A program made the translations under genes and the position numbers. From Cyclobacteriaceae bacterium (GTDB lineage: Bacteria > Bacteroidota > Bacteroidia > Cytophagales > Cyclobacteriaceae), in the NCBI GenBank assembly GCA_029882685.1, contig JAOUKH010000012.1:1-32933 (forward strand): a DNA stretch of 32,933 nt, in the 5' to 3' direction. The notes beneath the pieces are model-generated. The model was given only the letters and a program-made list of their open reading frames with translations, made no database searches and was not told the origin of the DNA. This document shows positions 10,070 through 21,591 of this stretch, in pieces; position 1 is the stretch's first letter, and the number at the start of each line of letters is the position of its first letter.

Positions 10070-13000
10070 TTAACTTTGTTGTTTCACTTCTTCAGTTTCT
10101 GCTTTTACTTCATCATCGCTTCCTGTCAACTTATCATACTCTTCTTTCGAACCTACTATTAGCTTACCAAAGTTACGTTGACCTGTTCCTGCTGGAATTA
10201 AGTGTCCAACAATAACATTTTCCTTTAAGCCTATTAAATGATCAGCTTTAGCTCTAATAGAAGCTTCACTCAACACTTTAGTGGTTTCCTGAAAAGAAGC
10301 CGCAGATAAGAAACTTTCTGTTTTCAATGAAGCTTGTGTAATTCCTTGCAATGTAGGTTTAGATACTGCAGGTTGTGCATCTCTAACAGCTATTTGCTTT
10401 AAATCTCTACGTTTCAATGATGAGTTTTCATCTCTTAACTCTCTGGCTGTCAAAATTTGACCAGGTTTAACATTCTCAGAATCCCCTGATTCTAAAACAA
10501 CTTTTTTATCTAAAATCTGATCGTTTTGTTCTCTAAAAGTAAACTTGTCAACAATTTCCCCTGGCAAGAAACTAGTATCCCCAGAATCTAACACATTAAC
10601 TTTTTGCATCATTTGACTAACAATAGCCTCAATGTGTTTATCGTTGATTTTCACACCCTGTAGACGGTATACTTCTTGAATTTCATTCACTAAGTATTCC
10701 TGAACAGCAGTAGGCCCTTTAATAGAAAGTATATCTGCTGGTGTAATTGCCCCATCCGACAGTGGGTATCCGGCTCTAACAAAGTCATTATCTTGAACTA
10801 GAATATGTTTAGAAAGTGATACTAGATATCTTTTCTTAACACCATCTTTAGATTCGATGAAAATTTCTCTATTACCTCTTTTTATTCCACCATAAGTCAC
10901 TACACCATCAATTTCACTAACCACTGCAGGGTTAGAAGGGTTACGTGCCTCGAACAACTCAGTTACTCTTGGTAGACCACCAGTAATATCTCTTGATTTA
11001 CCCATAGTACGTGGGATTTTAGCAAGAATTTGTCCTGACTTAATTGTATTACCTTCTCCAACTGCTAAGTGAGCTCCCACAGGAATATTATATCCTTTCT
11101 CTTTCGATTTTCCTTTAACAATTATTGAAGGATTTTTTGTTTTGTCTTTCGTATCTATGATAACTTTTTCTCTGTGCCCTGTTTGTTCATCAGATTCTTC
11201 TTTAAAGGTAATCCCTTCAATAATTGAATCAAATTCAATTATTCCATCGAATTCAGAAAGTATTACCGCATTATATGGATCCCAGAAACAAAGTTCTTGA
11301 CCTTTCTCTACTGTTTCCCCATCTTTTATTTTCATAAAAGCACCATAAGGCACATGGTTAGAAATTAATACTTTTTTAGATTTAGGATCAACAATTTTAA
11401 TCTCACCAGAACGTCCCATTACCACATCAGCTTTTTTACCTTCACTATTTGTAGTTTTTAACGTTCTTAATTCTTCAAACTCAATAACACCTCCAAACTT
11501 AGCCTTTATCATAGCATCAACTGCAATGTTAGATGCTGTACCACCAACATGGAATGTTCGTAATGTAAGCTGAGTTCCAGGCTCACCAATTGATTGTGCA
11601 GCAATTACACCTACAGCCTCACCTTGCTGTACCATGTTACCTGTAGAAAGATTTCTACCATAACATTTAGCACAACCACCTATCTTAGTTTCACAAGTTA
11701 ATAGTGATCTAATTTCTACTTCTTCTATTGCTGTTTCATCTATAGCCTTAGCTACTTCCTCTGTAATCTCATCTCCAGACTTACAAAGTAATTCTTCAGT
11801 AATAGGATCAAAAATATCATGAACTGATACTCTACCTAAAATTCGTTCTGATAAAGGTTCAACAATATCTTCATTATCTTTTAATGCAGTTACTACTAAT
11901 CCTCTTAATGTTCCACAATCAACTTCATTCATTACCAAGTCTTGTGCAACATCTACTAGACGCCTAGTTAAATAACCCGCATCAGCAGTTTTAAGAGCTG
12001 TATCAGCTAGTCCTTTACGAGCACCATGTGTTGAAATAAAATACTCTATTACATCGAGTCCTTCTTTAAAGTTCGATAAAATAGGGTTTTCAATAATAGC
12101 ACCTACCGATCCTGCTAAATTTTTCTGTGGTTTCGCCATTAAACCTCTCATACCACCTAACTGACGAATTTGCTCTCTAGAACCCCTTGCACCAGAGTGC
12201 ATCATCATGTAGATAGAATTAAATCCTTGGTCATCTTCTTCAAGCTGTGTCATCAAAGTAGACGTAAGTAAAGAATTTATTCTGGTCCAAATATCAATTA
12301 CCTGATTATAACGTTCATTATCAGTGATAAGACCCATTAAATAATTATTCCATACTACATCAACTTCCTCTTTTGCTTGTGATACTAATGCTTCCTTCTC
12401 AGCAGGAATAGCAACATCACCAAGTCCCATCGAAAGACCACCTTTATAAGCAGACTGGAAACCTAAAGTTTTGATGTCATCTAAGAAATTTGCTGTTCTT
12501 GCCTGACCAGCAATTTTATACACATCAGAAATAATTGTCTGAAGTTTCTTTTTCGTCAATAATTCATTTACAAAACCTACTTCATCAGGAACATACTGAT
12601 TGAATAATACTCTACCAGCAACAGTTTCAATCATTTCATCTACCAACGTACCATCTTCTTTCCTCACTTTGCCCTTCACCTTAATGTGAGCATGTTTTGA
12701 AAGCTTTTCTTCGTTAATAGCAATGATCACTTCTTCAGCTCCATAGAATATCATACCTTCTCCTAAAACGACATCCTTTTTGGTGGATTTTCTACCTTTA
12801 GTAACATAGTAAAGTCCCAATACCATATCTTGTGATGGTACAGTAATAGGAGCTCCATTTGCAGGATTCAAAATATTATGAGAAGAAAGCATCAATGTAG
12901 AAGCTTCTAAAACAGCTTCAGGCCCAAGTGGTACATGTACCGCCATTTGGTCACCATCAAAATCCGCATTAAATGCAGTACATACTAATGGGTGAAGTTG

Positions 13001-14383
13001 AATAGCTTTCCCTTCAATCAATTTAGGTTGAAATGCCTGAATACCAAGACGGTGCAATGTAGGAGCACGGTTAAGTAATACAGGGTGTCCTTTCAATACA
13101 TTCTCTAATATATCCCAAACAACAGGGTCTTTTCTATCAACAATTTTCTTTGCTGATTTTACCGTTTTAACGATACCTCTTTCTATTAACTTCCTAATGA
13201 TAAAAGGTTTAAACAGTTCTGCTGCCATAGATTTTGGCAAACCACATTCGTGTAATTTCAACTCTGGTCCAACAACAATTACTGAACGTCCAGAGTAATC
13301 AACTCTTTTACCTAATAAGTTCTGACGGAAACGACCCTGCTTACCCTTCAGCATGTCACTTAAAGACTTAAGCGCTCTATTCCCATCCGACCTTACTGCA
13401 TTTACTTTTCTTGAATTATCAAAAAGTGAATCTACAGCTTCCTGAAGCATACGTTTCTCATTCCTTAATATTACTTCAGGTGCCTTAATATCAATTAGTC
13501 TTTTCAGGCGATTATTTCTAATAATTACCCTTCTGTATAAATCATTTAAATCAGAAGTAGCAAAACGACCACCATCTAATGGTACTAATGGTCTTAGCTC
13601 TGGTGGAATTACAGGAACCATTTTAATTACCATCCACTCTGGTCTATTTTCGATACGAGTTCTCGCATCTCTAAAAGCCTCAACCACTTTCAAACGTTTT
13701 AAAGCTTCTGCTTTTCTTTGTTGAGAAGTATCTGTAGCTGCCTGATGTCTTAAATCATAAGAAAGTGTATCAAGTTCTATTCTTGATAACATCATTTCTA
13801 ATGCTTCAGCACCCATTTTTGCAATAAACTTATTAGGGTCATCATCATCCAACAATTGGTTTTCTCTAGGAAGTTTATCAAGAATATCTAGATATTCATC
13901 CTCCGTTAAGAAGTCCATTTTTTGAATACCATCTTCTTCTTTTATTCCTGGCTGAATAACCAAAAATCGTTCGTAGTAAATAATTTGATCTAATTTCTTA
14001 GTTGGTAAACCTAATAGATAACCAATTTTGTTTGGCAAAGATTTGAAATACCAAATATGTGCTACTGGAACTACTAATTCAATATGCCCCATTCGCTCAC
14101 GTCTTACCTTTTTCTCAGTAACCTCAACCCCACAGCGATCACATATAATTCCTTTGTAACGTATTCTTTTATATTTTCCACAATGACACTCCCAATCCTT
14201 TACAGGCCCAAAAATACGTTCACAGAAAAGCCCACCCATTTCAGGTTTATATGTTCTGTAGTTAATTGTTTCTGGTTGAGTAACTTCTCCTTGCGAACTC
14301 TCCAAAATTGATTCTGGAGAAGCAAGACTTACTGTTACTTTTGAAAAGTCATTATTGATTTTTTTATTTTTTCTGAACGACAT
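10070..14383 (-). CDS. rpoC: DNA-directed RNA polymerase subunit beta'
   Basis: [15 protein letters not shown] catalytic motif, zinc-binding [23 protein letters not shown], 1437 aa. Confidence 0.99.
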   Translation of the reverse strand: MSFRKNKKINNDFSKVTVSLASPESILESSQGEVTQPETINYRTYKPEMGGLFCERIFGPVKDWECHCGKYKRIRYKGIICDRCGVEVTEKKVRRERMGHIELVVPVAHIWYFKSLPNKIGYLLGLPTKKLDQIIYYERFLVIQPGIKEEDGIQKMDFLTEDEYLDILDKLPRENQLLDDDDPNKFIAKMGAEALEMMLSRIELDTLSYDLRHQAATDTSQQRKAEALKRLKVVEAFRDARTRIENRPEWMVIKMVPVIPPELRPLVPLDGGRFATSDLNDLYRRVIIRNNRLKRLIDIKAPEVILRNEKRMLQEAVDSLFDNSRKVNAVRSDGNRALKSLSDMLKGKQGRFRQNLLGKRVDYSGRSVIVVGPELKLHECGLPKSMAAELFKPFIIRKLIERGIVKTVKSAKKIVDRKDPVVWDILENVLKGHPVLLNRAPTLHRLGIQAFQPKLIEGKAIQLHPLVCTAFNADFDGDQMAVHVPLGPEAVLEASTLMLSSHNILNPANGAPITVPSQDMVLGLYYVTKGRKSTKKDVVLGEGMIFYGAEEVIIAINEEKLSKHAHIKVKGKVRKEDGTLVDEMIETVAGRVLFNQYVPDEVGFVNELLTKKKLQTIISDVYKIAGQARTANFLDDIKTLGFQSAYKGGLSMGLGDVAIPAEKEALVSQAKEEVDVVWNNYLMGLITDNERYNQVIDIWTRINSLLTSTLMTQLEEDDQGFNSIYMMMHSGARGSREQIRQLGGMRGLMAKPQKNLAGSVGAIIENPILSNFKEGLDVIEYFISTHGARKGLADTALKTADAGYLTRRLVDVAQDLVMNEVDCGTLRGLVVTALKDNEDIVEPLSERILGRVSVHDIFDPITEELLCKSGDEITEEVAKAIDETAIEEVEIRSLLTCETKIGGCAKCYGRNLSTGNMVQQGEAVGVIAAQSIGEPGTQLTLRTFHVGGTASNIAVDAMIKAKFGGVIEFEELRTLKTTNSEGKKADVVMGRSGEIKIVDPKSKKVLISNHVPYGAFMKIKDGETVEKGQELCFWDPYNAVILSEFDGIIEFDSIIEGITFKEESDEQTGHREKVIIDTKDKTKNPSIIVKGKSKEKGYNIPVGAHLAVGEGNTIKSGQILAKIPRTMGKSRDITGGLPRVTELFEARNPSNPAVVSEIDGVVTYGGIKRGNREIFIESKDGVKKRYLVSLSKHILVQDNDFVRAGYPLSDGAITPADILSIKGPTAVQEYLVNEIQEVYRLQGVKINDKHIEAIVSQMMQKVNVLDSGDTSFLPGEIVDKFTFREQNDQILDKKVVLESGDSENVKPGQILTARELRDENSSLKRRDLKQIAVRDAQPAVSKPTLQGITQASLKTESFLSAASFQETTKVLSEASIRAKADHLIGLKENVIVGHLIPAGTGQRNFGKLIVGSKEEYDKLTGSDDEVKAETEEVKQQS

Positions 14384-14435
14384 AGTGTTAATTTATCTAT
14401 AATCCAAAGACCTTAGTCCAATTATATTCAATTGA

Positions 14436-17400
14436 TTAATCCATAGTAATTTCAAGTGCTAATCCACGTAATTCGTGAACTAATACATTGAAAGACTCTG
14501 GAATATTTGGCTTGTTCATATTCTCTCCTTTCACAATCGCCTCATATGCTTTAGCCCTACCGATAACATCATCCGATTTTATGGTCAAAATTTCCTGAAG
14601 TACATGTGAAGCTCCAAATGCTTCCAATGCCCAAACTTCCATTTCACCGAATCTCTGACCACCAAATTGTGCTTTACCACCCAATGGTTGTTGCGTAATC
14701 AATGAGTAAGGCCCAATTGATCTAGCATGCATTTTATCATCTACTAAATGACCTAATTTAAGCATGTAAGCAATACCAACCGTAACTGATTGGTCAAAAC
14801 GCATACCTGTTAAACCATCATATAAGTAAGTTCTTCCGTACTCTGGTAATTTAGCTTCTTTCAATTCTGCAGCAACTTGATCCATAGTTGCACCATCAAA
14901 TATTGGTGTAGCATATCTTTTACCAAGCTCGAGTCCTGCCCATGCCAGTACTGTCTCATATATCTGTCCAAGGTTCATCCTTGAAGGCACGCCAAGTGGG
15001 TTCAGTACTATATCCATTGGTGTACCATCCTCTAGGAATGGCATATCTTCCTGACGAACAATTCTAGCAACTACACCTTTGTTACCATGTCGACCAGCCA
15101 TTTTATCTCCTACTTTAAGCTTACGTTTTTTCGCAATATATACTTTAGCCAATTGAACGATTCCAGCTGGAAGTTCATCACCCACTTCTAAAGTAAATCT
15201 CCCTCTTTTAAATTCTCCTGAAATTTCATTACGCTTATTATTATAACTTTTAACAAGCTTTACAATAAGACTATTAATATCATCGCTGGTAGTCCAGTTA
15301 TCCAGAATAACATCAGAAATAAGGTTTACTTCTTCCTGAACATTATAGTTACTTTCGTCTCTATATATATTCTTTTCGGGGAATATATTTTCCTTAATAT
15401 TTTTAGCTGAGAATTTTACTCCTTTACTAATTAATTCATCACCAAATTTATGCTTAACACCCTGAGAAGTTTTACCAGTAAGTATTTTTGCTAACTTCTC
15501 AATCATTTGATCTCTGATTAATGTTAGCTCCTTACCATAGTTTGTTTTTAATACTTCAACTTCTTTTTTAGATTTTGCACGAAGTTCTTTATCCTTTTTA
15601 GGTCTTGAGAATAGTTTAGTATCTATAACCACACCTCTCAATGAAGGAGAAGCTTTCAAAGAAGCATCTTTTACATCACCAGCTTTATCTCCAAAAATTG
15701 CTCTTAATAATTTCTCTTCTGGTGTTGGGTCAGTTTCTCCTTTCGGAGTAATTTTACCAATTAAAATATCTCCTTCCTTTACATCTGCACCAATACGAAT
15801 AATACCATTTTCGTCAAGGTTCTTAACTGCTTCTTCACTAACATTTGGTATTTCTGAAGTAAGCTCTTCCTCTCCTCTTTTTGTATCTCTTACCTCTAAC
15901 TCATACTCATCAATATGGATAGAAGTATAAACATCATTTTTAACTACATTTTCAGAGATTACAATTGCATCCTCGAAGTTATACCCTTGCCAAGGCATAT
16001 ATGCTACTCTAAGGTTTCTACCCAAAGCTAACTCACCTCCCTGTGTTGCATATCCTTCGCACAATATCTGACCTTTTTTTACTCTATCGCCTTTTAATAC
16101 AATAGGTTTTAAGTTGATACAGGTATCTTGATTTGTTCTTCTAAACTTAATTAGTTCATAAGTTCTATAATCTTCATCAAAACTTATCAAATGATCATCA
16201 TCAGATAAATCATATTTTATTACAATTTTATCTGAGTCTACAAAATCTACAACTCCGTCATCCTCTGCTACCACTAATGTTCTTGAATCTTGAGCAATTC
16301 TAGATTCCAGTCCTGTTCCTACAATTGGAGCTTCAGCTCTTAATAAAGGTACAGCTTGACGCTGCATGTTAGACCCCATCAATGCACGGTTTGCATCATC
16401 ATGCTCTAAGAAAGGAATCATTGATGCCGCTACTGATACAATTTGATTAGGTGCAATATCCATGTACCTTAATTTATCTGGCTCTACCACAGGAAAATCA
16501 CCTTCAAATCTGGCTTTTACCTTATCATTGATAAACAGACCATTATCCTCTAAAGGAGCATTTGCCTGAGCAATGTTATGAGTATCTTCTTCTTCCGCAG
16601 TAAGATAAACTACATCTCCCGACATATTGGCCTTACCATTATCTACGGTACGATATGGTGTTTCGATGAATCCCATACCGTTTACTTTTGCATGAACACA
16701 TAATGAAGAAATCAAACCAATATTTGGTCCTTCAGGAGTTTCAATGGTACATAATCTACCATAATGTGTGTAGTGAACATCTCGAACTTCAAAACCAGCT
16801 CTTTCTCTTGAAAGACCACCAGGTCCTAGTGCAGACATTCTTCTTTTATGCGTAATCTCAGCTAATGGATTCGTCTGATCCATAAATTGAGACAATTGAT
16901 TTGTTCCAAAGAATGAGTTTATAACTGAGGATAACGTTCTAGCATTAATTAAATCAACAGGCTTAAAATCTTCGTTATCTCTTACGTTCATTCTCTCTTT
17001 AATGGTTCTAGCCATTCTGGCAAGACCTACACCAAATTGAGAATAAAGTTGCTCCCCTACTGTTCTTACCCTTCTATTACTTAAATGATCAATATCATCA
17101 ACAACAGCTTTAGAGTTAATCAAACCAATTAAGTATTTTACAATAAAGATAATATCTTCTGTAGTTAGTACTCTTTGATCCAAAGAAGTCTCAAGCCCTA
17201 GTTTTCTATTAATTCTATATCTTCCTACTTCTCCTAAATCATATCGTTTATCACTAAAGAATAAATTTTGAATTACATCTCTTGCAGTTTGTTCATCAGG
17301 AGCTTCTGTATTTCTTAACTGACGATAGATTTGCTCAACTGCTTCTTTTTCAGAATTTGAAACATCTTTACCTAACGTGTTAAAAATAATGTTAAAGTCA

Positions 17401-18308
17401 GTTATGCTTACATCGTCTCTGTGAAGAATAATTGATTTAGAACCTGAGTCTAATATCGTTTCAATATCTTCTTCAGAAATAATGTGATCTCTTTCTAAGA
17501 GAATTTCATTTCTATCAATAGAAACTACCTCTCCAGTATCTTCATCCACAAAGTCTTCTGTCCAAGTCTTTAGTACTCTAGCAGCTAACTTTCTGTTTAT
17601 TGCTTTTTTAAGCTTTGCACTTGTTGCATCAATTTCTTCAGATAAACCAAATAAATCTAATATATCTTTATCTGATCCATAACCAATAGCTCGTAAAAGT
17701 GTTGTTACTGGGAATTTCTTTTTACGATCAATATATGCATACATCACGTTATTAACATCTGTAGCAAATTCAATCCAAGACCCTTTAAAAGGGATAATTC
17801 TTGCAGAATATAGTTTTGTACCGTTTGTGTGTTTACTTTGAGCAAAGAAAACTCCAGGGGAACGGTGCAATTGCGAAACGATTACTCGTTCAGCACCATT
17901 AATCACAAACGACCCTTTGGCGGTCATGTATGGGATATTACCTAAGAAAACTTCTTGTTCTATTGTCTCAAAGTCCTCATTATCCTCATCATTGCAAGTT
18001 AATTTCAACTTTGCTTTTAGAGGAACATTGTAAGTCAACCCCCTGTCAATGCATTCATCAACCGAATACTTAGGTGGGTCTACCAAATAGTCTATAAATT
18101 CTAGAACGAAATTTTCTCTGGAATCCGAAATAGGGAAATTTTCAGAGAACACTTTGAACAAACCTTCCTGAGTACGTTTTTCAGCTGGAGTATCTAGCTG
18201 AAAAAAGTCTTGGAATGACTGTAATTGAACATCCAAAAAATCAGGGTAATCAATAACCTTTTTAATGGATGAAAAATCTATTCTTGAGGATTCTATATTC
18301 TTAGCCAA
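14436..18308 (-). CDS. rpoB: DNA-directed RNA polymerase subunit beta
   Basis: [65 protein letters not shown]; 1290 aa; start codon is TTG. Confidence 0.98.
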   Translation of the reverse strand: MAKNIESSRIDFSSIKKVIDYPDFLDVQLQSFQDFFQLDTPAEKRTQEGLFKVFSENFPISDSRENFVLEFIDYLVDPPKYSVDECIDRGLTYNVPLKAKLKLTCNDEDNEDFETIEQEVFLGNIPYMTAKGSFVINGAERVIVSQLHRSPGVFFAQSKHTNGTKLYSARIIPFKGSWIEFATDVNNVMYAYIDRKKKFPVTTLLRAIGYGSDKDILDLFGLSEEIDATSAKLKKAINRKLAARVLKTWTEDFVDEDTGEVVSIDRNEILLERDHIISEEDIETILDSGSKSIILHRDDVSITDFNIIFNTLGKDVSNSEKEAVEQIYRQLRNTEAPDEQTARDVIQNLFFSDKRYDLGEVGRYRINRKLGLETSLDQRVLTTEDIIFIVKYLIGLINSKAVVDDIDHLSNRRVRTVGEQLYSQFGVGLARMARTIKERMNVRDNEDFKPVDLINARTLSSVINSFFGTNQLSQFMDQTNPLAEITHKRRMSALGPGGLSRERAGFEVRDVHYTHYGRLCTIETPEGPNIGLISSLCVHAKVNGMGFIETPYRTVDNGKANMSGDVVYLTAEEEDTHNIAQANAPLEDNGLFINDKVKARFEGDFPVVEPDKLRYMDIAPNQIVSVAASMIPFLEHDDANRALMGSNMQRQAVPLLRAEAPIVGTGLESRIAQDSRTLVVAEDDGVVDFVDSDKIVIKYDLSDDDHLISFDEDYRTYELIKFRRTNQDTCINLKPIVLKGDRVKKGQILCEGYATQGGELALGRNLRVAYMPWQGYNFEDAIVISENVVKNDVYTSIHIDEYELEVRDTKRGEEELTSEIPNVSEEAVKNLDENGIIRIGADVKEGDILIGKITPKGETDPTPEEKLLRAIFGDKAGDVKDASLKASPSLRGVVIDTKLFSRPKKDKELRAKSKKEVEVLKTNYGKELTLIRDQMIEKLAKILTGKTSQGVKHKFGDELISKGVKFSAKNIKENIFPEKNIYRDESNYNVQEEVNLISDVILDNWTTSDDINSLIVKLVKSYNNKRNEISGEFKRGRFTLEVGDELPAGIVQLAKVYIAKKRKLKVGDKMAGRHGNKGVVARIVRQEDMPFLEDGTPMDIVLNPLGVPSRMNLGQIYETVLAWAGLELGKRYATPIFDGATMDQVAAELKEAKLPEYGRTYLYDGLTGMRFDQSVTVGIAYMLKLGHLVDDKMHARSIGPYSLITQQPLGGKAQFGGQRFGEMEVWALEAFGASHVLQEILTIKSDDVIGRAKAYEAIVKGENMNKPNIPESFNVLVHELRGLALEITMD

Positions 18309-18398
18309 GGCTTTAAATTTTTAGTTACAAAAAATGTAAACATTGTGTGCCGCTTTTTTCTTAATAAAATCAAGAAAATATTAATCGACCTTATAAAA

Positions 18399-18414
18399 GT
18401 GCCAAAATTGGCAC
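18399..18414 (-). terminator. Hairpin with U-tract in the rplL-rpoB intergenic region (terminator/attenuator-like)
   Basis: Minus strand GTGCCAATTTTGGCAC (perfect 7+7 inverted repeat) followed by TTTTAT. Confidence 0.5.
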
Positions 18415-18424
18415 AAACAGGAAA

Positions 18425-18477
18425 AGACCCCTAATCTTGACACAAGTCGAGACCGGGGTCTAATATTCCTATTAGAC
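18425..18477 (-). promoter_or_regulatory. Overlapping alternative hairpins between rplL and rpoB (candidate attenuator)
   Basis: Hairpin A: GTCTAATA-GGAA-TATTAGAC (18477-18458). Hairpin B: AGACCCC...GGGGTCT (18461-18425) with internal CTTG-TGT-CAAG, followed by TTTTCC. The AGAC of A's 3' arm is also the start of B's 5' arm. Confidence 0.55.
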
Positions 18478-18496
18478 AACTGAAATAGTCGTCAAA

Positions 18497-18874
18497 TTAT
18501 TTTAATTCTACTTCTGCACCTGCTTCTTCAAGCTGCTTTTTAAGTGCTTCAGCTTCATCTTTAGATACACCTTCTTTTACTGCTTTAGGGGCACCATCTA
18601 CTACTTCTTTAGCTTCTTTAAGACCAAGACCTGTTAATTCTTTAACAAGTTTAACTACTGCTAATTTTGCTCCACCAGCTGCCTTAAGTATTACATCAAA
18701 TTCTGATTTTTCTTCACCACCACCTTCTGCACCTCCATCTGGAGCAGCTACGGCTACAGCAGCAGCTGCAGCAGGCTCAATACCATGCTCTTCTTTAAGA
18801 ATTTCAGCTAATTCATTAACTTCTTTTACAGTTAAATTCACTAATTGATCAGCGAATGCTTTTAAATCTGCCAT
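18497..18874 (-). CDS. rplL: 50S ribosomal protein L7/L12
   Basis: [71 protein letters not shown]. Confidence 0.98.
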   Translation of the reverse strand: MADLKAFADQLVNLTVKEVNELAEILKEEHGIEPAAAAAVAVAAPDGGAEGGGEEKSEFDVILKAAGGAKLAVVKLVKELTGLGLKEAKEVVDGAPKAVKEGVSKDEAEALKKQLEEAGAEVELK

Positions 18875-18913
18875 TTTTATTTACTTTATAAATTTCTACT
18901 TGTTTCTAATATA

Positions 18914-19444
18914 TTAATTTTCTCTTTCGGATAATGTCTTAACCAAACCAGCCAATGTTGATTTTCCACTCTGAAGAGCACTAACAACATTTTTAGCTGG
19001 AGATTGTAACAATCCAATAATTTCACCAATAAGCTCGTTTTTAGATTTAAGCTCACTAAGCATTTTAACGTTCTCGTCACCAAAATAAAATTCTGATTCG
19101 ATAGAAGCAGCCTTTAAAATTGGTTTTTCAGCACTCCCTTTTCTAAATTCTTTTAATACTTTGGCAGGAATGTTAGTTCCTTCCTCAGTTGAGAACATGA
19201 TTCCAGAAAATCCTTTAAGTACATCAAAAAATTCAGTATAATCTACATCCAATTTTTCTAATGCTTTCTGAATTAATGTATTTTTATATACTTTATATTC
19301 AACACCTTTTTCATAGCAAAGTCTTCTGAAATTATTAATTTCAGCTACAGTAAGTCCTGACGCATCTGTCACATAGAAATTAGGTTTATTGCTAAGTTTC
19401 TCTGACAATTCTTCTAGTATCTGTACTTTCTCTTCTCTAGTCAT
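18914..19444 (-). CDS. rplJ: 50S ribosomal protein L10
   Basis: MTREEKVQILEELSEKLSN...YVTDASGLTVAEINNFRRLCYEKGVEYKVYKNTL; between rplA and rplL. Confidence 0.96.
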   Translation of the reverse strand: MTREEKVQILEELSEKLSNKPNFYVTDASGLTVAEINNFRRLCYEKGVEYKVYKNTLIQKALEKLDVDYTEFFDVLKGFSGIMFSTEEGTNIPAKVLKEFRKGSAEKPILKAASIESEFYFGDENVKMLSELKSKNELIGEIIGLLQSPAKNVVSALQSGKSTLAGLVKTLSEREN

Positions 19445-19448
19445 GACT

Positions 19449-20147
19449 TTATAATCCTGAAATTAAACTTTTATCAATAGTAATAACTGGGCTCATAGTA
19501 CTAGACATATTTATACTTTTAAAATATGTACCCTTCGAAGAAGCTGGCTTCAACTTTGCAATAGTTTGAATTACCTCATTAGCATTTTCTCTGATTTTTT
19601 CTGGAGAGAAAGAAACCTTTCCAATACTGGCATGAATAATTCCAGTTTTATCTACTTTAAAATCGATTTTACCAGATTTGATATCACTAACAGCTTTACC
19701 TACATCTAAAGTTACAGTACCTGATTTTGGGTTAGGCATTAGTCCACGAGGTCCTAATACTCTTCCTAAACGTCCAACTTTCGCCATTACTGTTGGCATA
19801 GTTATTATCACATCGATATCAGTCCAACCTCCATCTATTTTAGTGATATAATCATCTAATCCAACATAATCAGCTCCAGCATCTTTTGCTTCTTGTTCTT
19901 TATCTGGTGTACATAACACCAAAACTTTTACTTCTTTACCCGTGCCATGAGGCAAGGTAACAATACCTCGTACCATTTGATCCGCTTTCTTGGGGTCTAC
20001 ACCTAATCGAACATCAATGTCGACAGATGCATCAAATTTAGTAAAGGTAATATCCTTAACCAGAGCAGAAGCTTCTTCTAAAGAGTACTCTTTAGTACTG
20101 TCTAGTTTTGCTGCTACGGCTTTTTGGTTTTTAGTTAATTTTCCCAT
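19449..20147 (-). CDS. rplA: 50S ribosomal protein L1
   Basis: [23 protein letters not shown]-type motif ([27 protein letters not shown]). Confidence 0.98.
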   Translation of the reverse strand: MGKLTKNQKAVAAKLDSTKEYSLEEASALVKDITFTKFDASVDIDVRLGVDPKKADQMVRGIVTLPHGTGKEVKVLVLCTPDKEQEAKDAGADYVGLDDYITKIDGGWTDIDVIITMPTVMAKVGRLGRVLGPRGLMPNPKSGTVTLDVGKAVSDIKSGKIDFKVDKTGIIHASIGKVSFSPEKIRENANEVIQTIAKLKPASSKGTYFKSINMSSTMSPVITIDKSLISGL

Positions 20148-20160
20148 TTTTTAAATTTGA

Positions 20161-20604
20161 TTAATTTTCCCAAGGTGCAACACCTGATACATTAATTCCC
20201 ATACTTCTTGCTGTACCTGCCACCATTTTCATGGCTGACTCTTCCGTAAATGCGTTTAAGTCAGGCATTTTAGTTTCAGCAATAAATTTCACTTGATCCC
20301 ATGAAATTGTAGCTACTTTATCTCGGTTAGGTTCTGATGAACCTTTCTTCTTCTTTGCAGCTTCTAAAATCATTACTGGGGCAGGAGGGGTCTTAATTAC
20401 AAAATCAAATGATTTGTCAGCATAAATTGAAACCAATACTGGTAACAATTGACCTTGTTTATCCTGAGTACGTGCATTAAATTGCTTACAGAACTCCATA
20501 ATATTGAGTCCTTTAGAACCTAATGCAGGGCCTACAGGAGGTGAAGGGTTAGCTGCTCCTCCTCTGATTTGCAATTTCAAATATCCACTAATTTCCTTAG
20601 CCAT
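20161..20604 (-). CDS. rplK: 50S ribosomal protein L11
   Basis: [36 protein letters not shown]. Confidence 0.98.
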   Translation of the reverse strand: MAKEISGYLKLQIRGGAANPSPPVGPALGSKGLNIMEFCKQFNARTQDKQGQLLPVLVSIYADKSFDFVIKTPPAPVMILEAAKKKKGSSEPNRDKVATISWDQVKFIAETKMPDLNAFTEESAMKMVAGTARSMGINVSGVAPWEN

Positions 20605-20607
20605 TTT

Positions 20608-21165
20608 TTAGTCAGTTTTTTCTACTTGCAAATAATTCAATTCAACAGGGGTATTTCTGCCAAATATTTTTACCATTACTTTGAGCTTTTTACGCTCTTC
20701 AAACACCTCTTCGACATTTCCCGTAAATCCACTAAATGGGCCATCCATAACTTTTACAGACTCTCCAATTATATAAGGCGTGTCCAACTTTTCTTCAAAT
20801 TCATCGGACTCATCCACCTTACCGAGGATACGGTTAATTTCACTTTGTCTTAGAGGAACAGGCTCTTTGGAAGCACCGGCACTATTATTGCCGAGAAAGC
20901 CTATTACTCCAGGAATACTAGTAACTAAATGATTCGATTCGCCATGTGTAAGGTCGGCAGAAACAAGAACATATCCTGGAAAAAAATTTCTTTCTCTCAT
21001 CTTCTTCTTACCATTTCTCAATTCGTATACCTTTTCTGTAGGTATCAACACTTGAGGAATGTAATCTTGAAGATTTTCTCTTTCAATCTCAGTTTCCAGA
21101 TAAGTTTTTATCTTTTTTTCCTGACCGCTCACTACCCTTACTACATACCATTTAAGTTCGCTCAT
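20608..21165 (-). CDS. nusG: Transcription termination/antitermination protein NusG
   Basis: KWYVVRVVSGQEKKIKTYLE...FFPGYVLV...VKVMDGPFSGFTGNVEEV (KOW motif). Confidence 0.96.
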   Translation of the reverse strand: MSELKWYVVRVVSGQEKKIKTYLETEIERENLQDYIPQVLIPTEKVYELRNGKKKMRERNFFPGYVLVSADLTHGESNHLVTSIPGVIGFLGNNSAGASKEPVPLRQSEINRILGKVDESDEFEEKLDTPYIIGESVKVMDGPFSGFTGNVEEVFEERKKLKVMVKIFGRNTPVELNYLQVEKTD

Positions 21166-21195
21166 CTATAATATCCCTTATTATATATACCCTAT

Positions 21196-21387
21196 TTAAA
21201 ATGATTGATAAAACCACTGCATAGTGGTTTTAAAAACCCAATCAAATCCACCAATCATTAATGCAAAAATCATTGAAGCCACCAATACTAATATTGAACT
21301 ATTTTGTAGTTCAGAATATTTTGGCCAAGACACCTTGTTTTTCATTTCATCAACTGAATCAGTGATAAAAAGTTTTAGTTTTTGCAT
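21196..21387 (-). CDS. secE: Preprotein translocase subunit SecE
   Basis: 63-aa single-TM protein, MKNKVSWPKYSELQNSSILVLVASMIFALMI; position between tRNA-Trp and nusG. Confidence 0.93.
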   Translation of the reverse strand: MQKLKLFITDSVDEMKNKVSWPKYSELQNSSILVLVASMIFALMIGGFDWVFKTTMQWFYQSF

Positions 21388-21414
21388 ATGAATTTTATTC
21401 TAATTTTTAACATG

Positions 21415-21487
21415 CACGGGTGGAGAGACTCGAACTCCCAACCAATGGTTTTGGAGACCACTACTCTACCAATTGAGCTACACCCGT
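21415..21487 (-). tRNA. tRNA-Trp (CCA)
   Basis: Minus strand cloverleaf ACGGGTGTAGCTCAATTGGTAGAGTAGTGGTCTCCAAAACCATTGG...GAGTTCGAGTCTCTCCACCCGTG; anticodon loop CTCCAAA. Confidence 0.96.
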
Positions 21488-21511
21488 GTATCCATTCTTC
21501 AAAATGGACTG

Positions 21512-21543
21512 CAAATTTAGCCCTTATATTTTACAAATACAAA
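21512..21543 (-). promoter_or_regulatory. Predicted promoter for tRNA-Trp-secE-nusG-rplK operon
   Basis: Minus strand TTTG (21543-21540)-N20-TAAATTTG (21519-21512). Confidence 0.7.
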
Positions 21544-21574
21544 AAAAGCGTTTCAAATTTCTTCGAAACGCTTT
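21541..21574 (-). terminator. Intrinsic terminator downstream of tuf
   Basis: AAAGCGTTTC / GAAACGCTTT 10-bp perfect stem, 10-nt loop, followed on the minus strand by a T-run. Confidence 0.88.
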
Positions 21575-21591
21575 AAGTGAATTTATTTATC

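Noticed and set aside
19445-19448. L10 leader RNA upstream of rplJ
   Set aside because: rplA and rplJ are separated by only a few bases, so there is no room for a canonical L10 leader; regulation, if any, would lie elsewhere.
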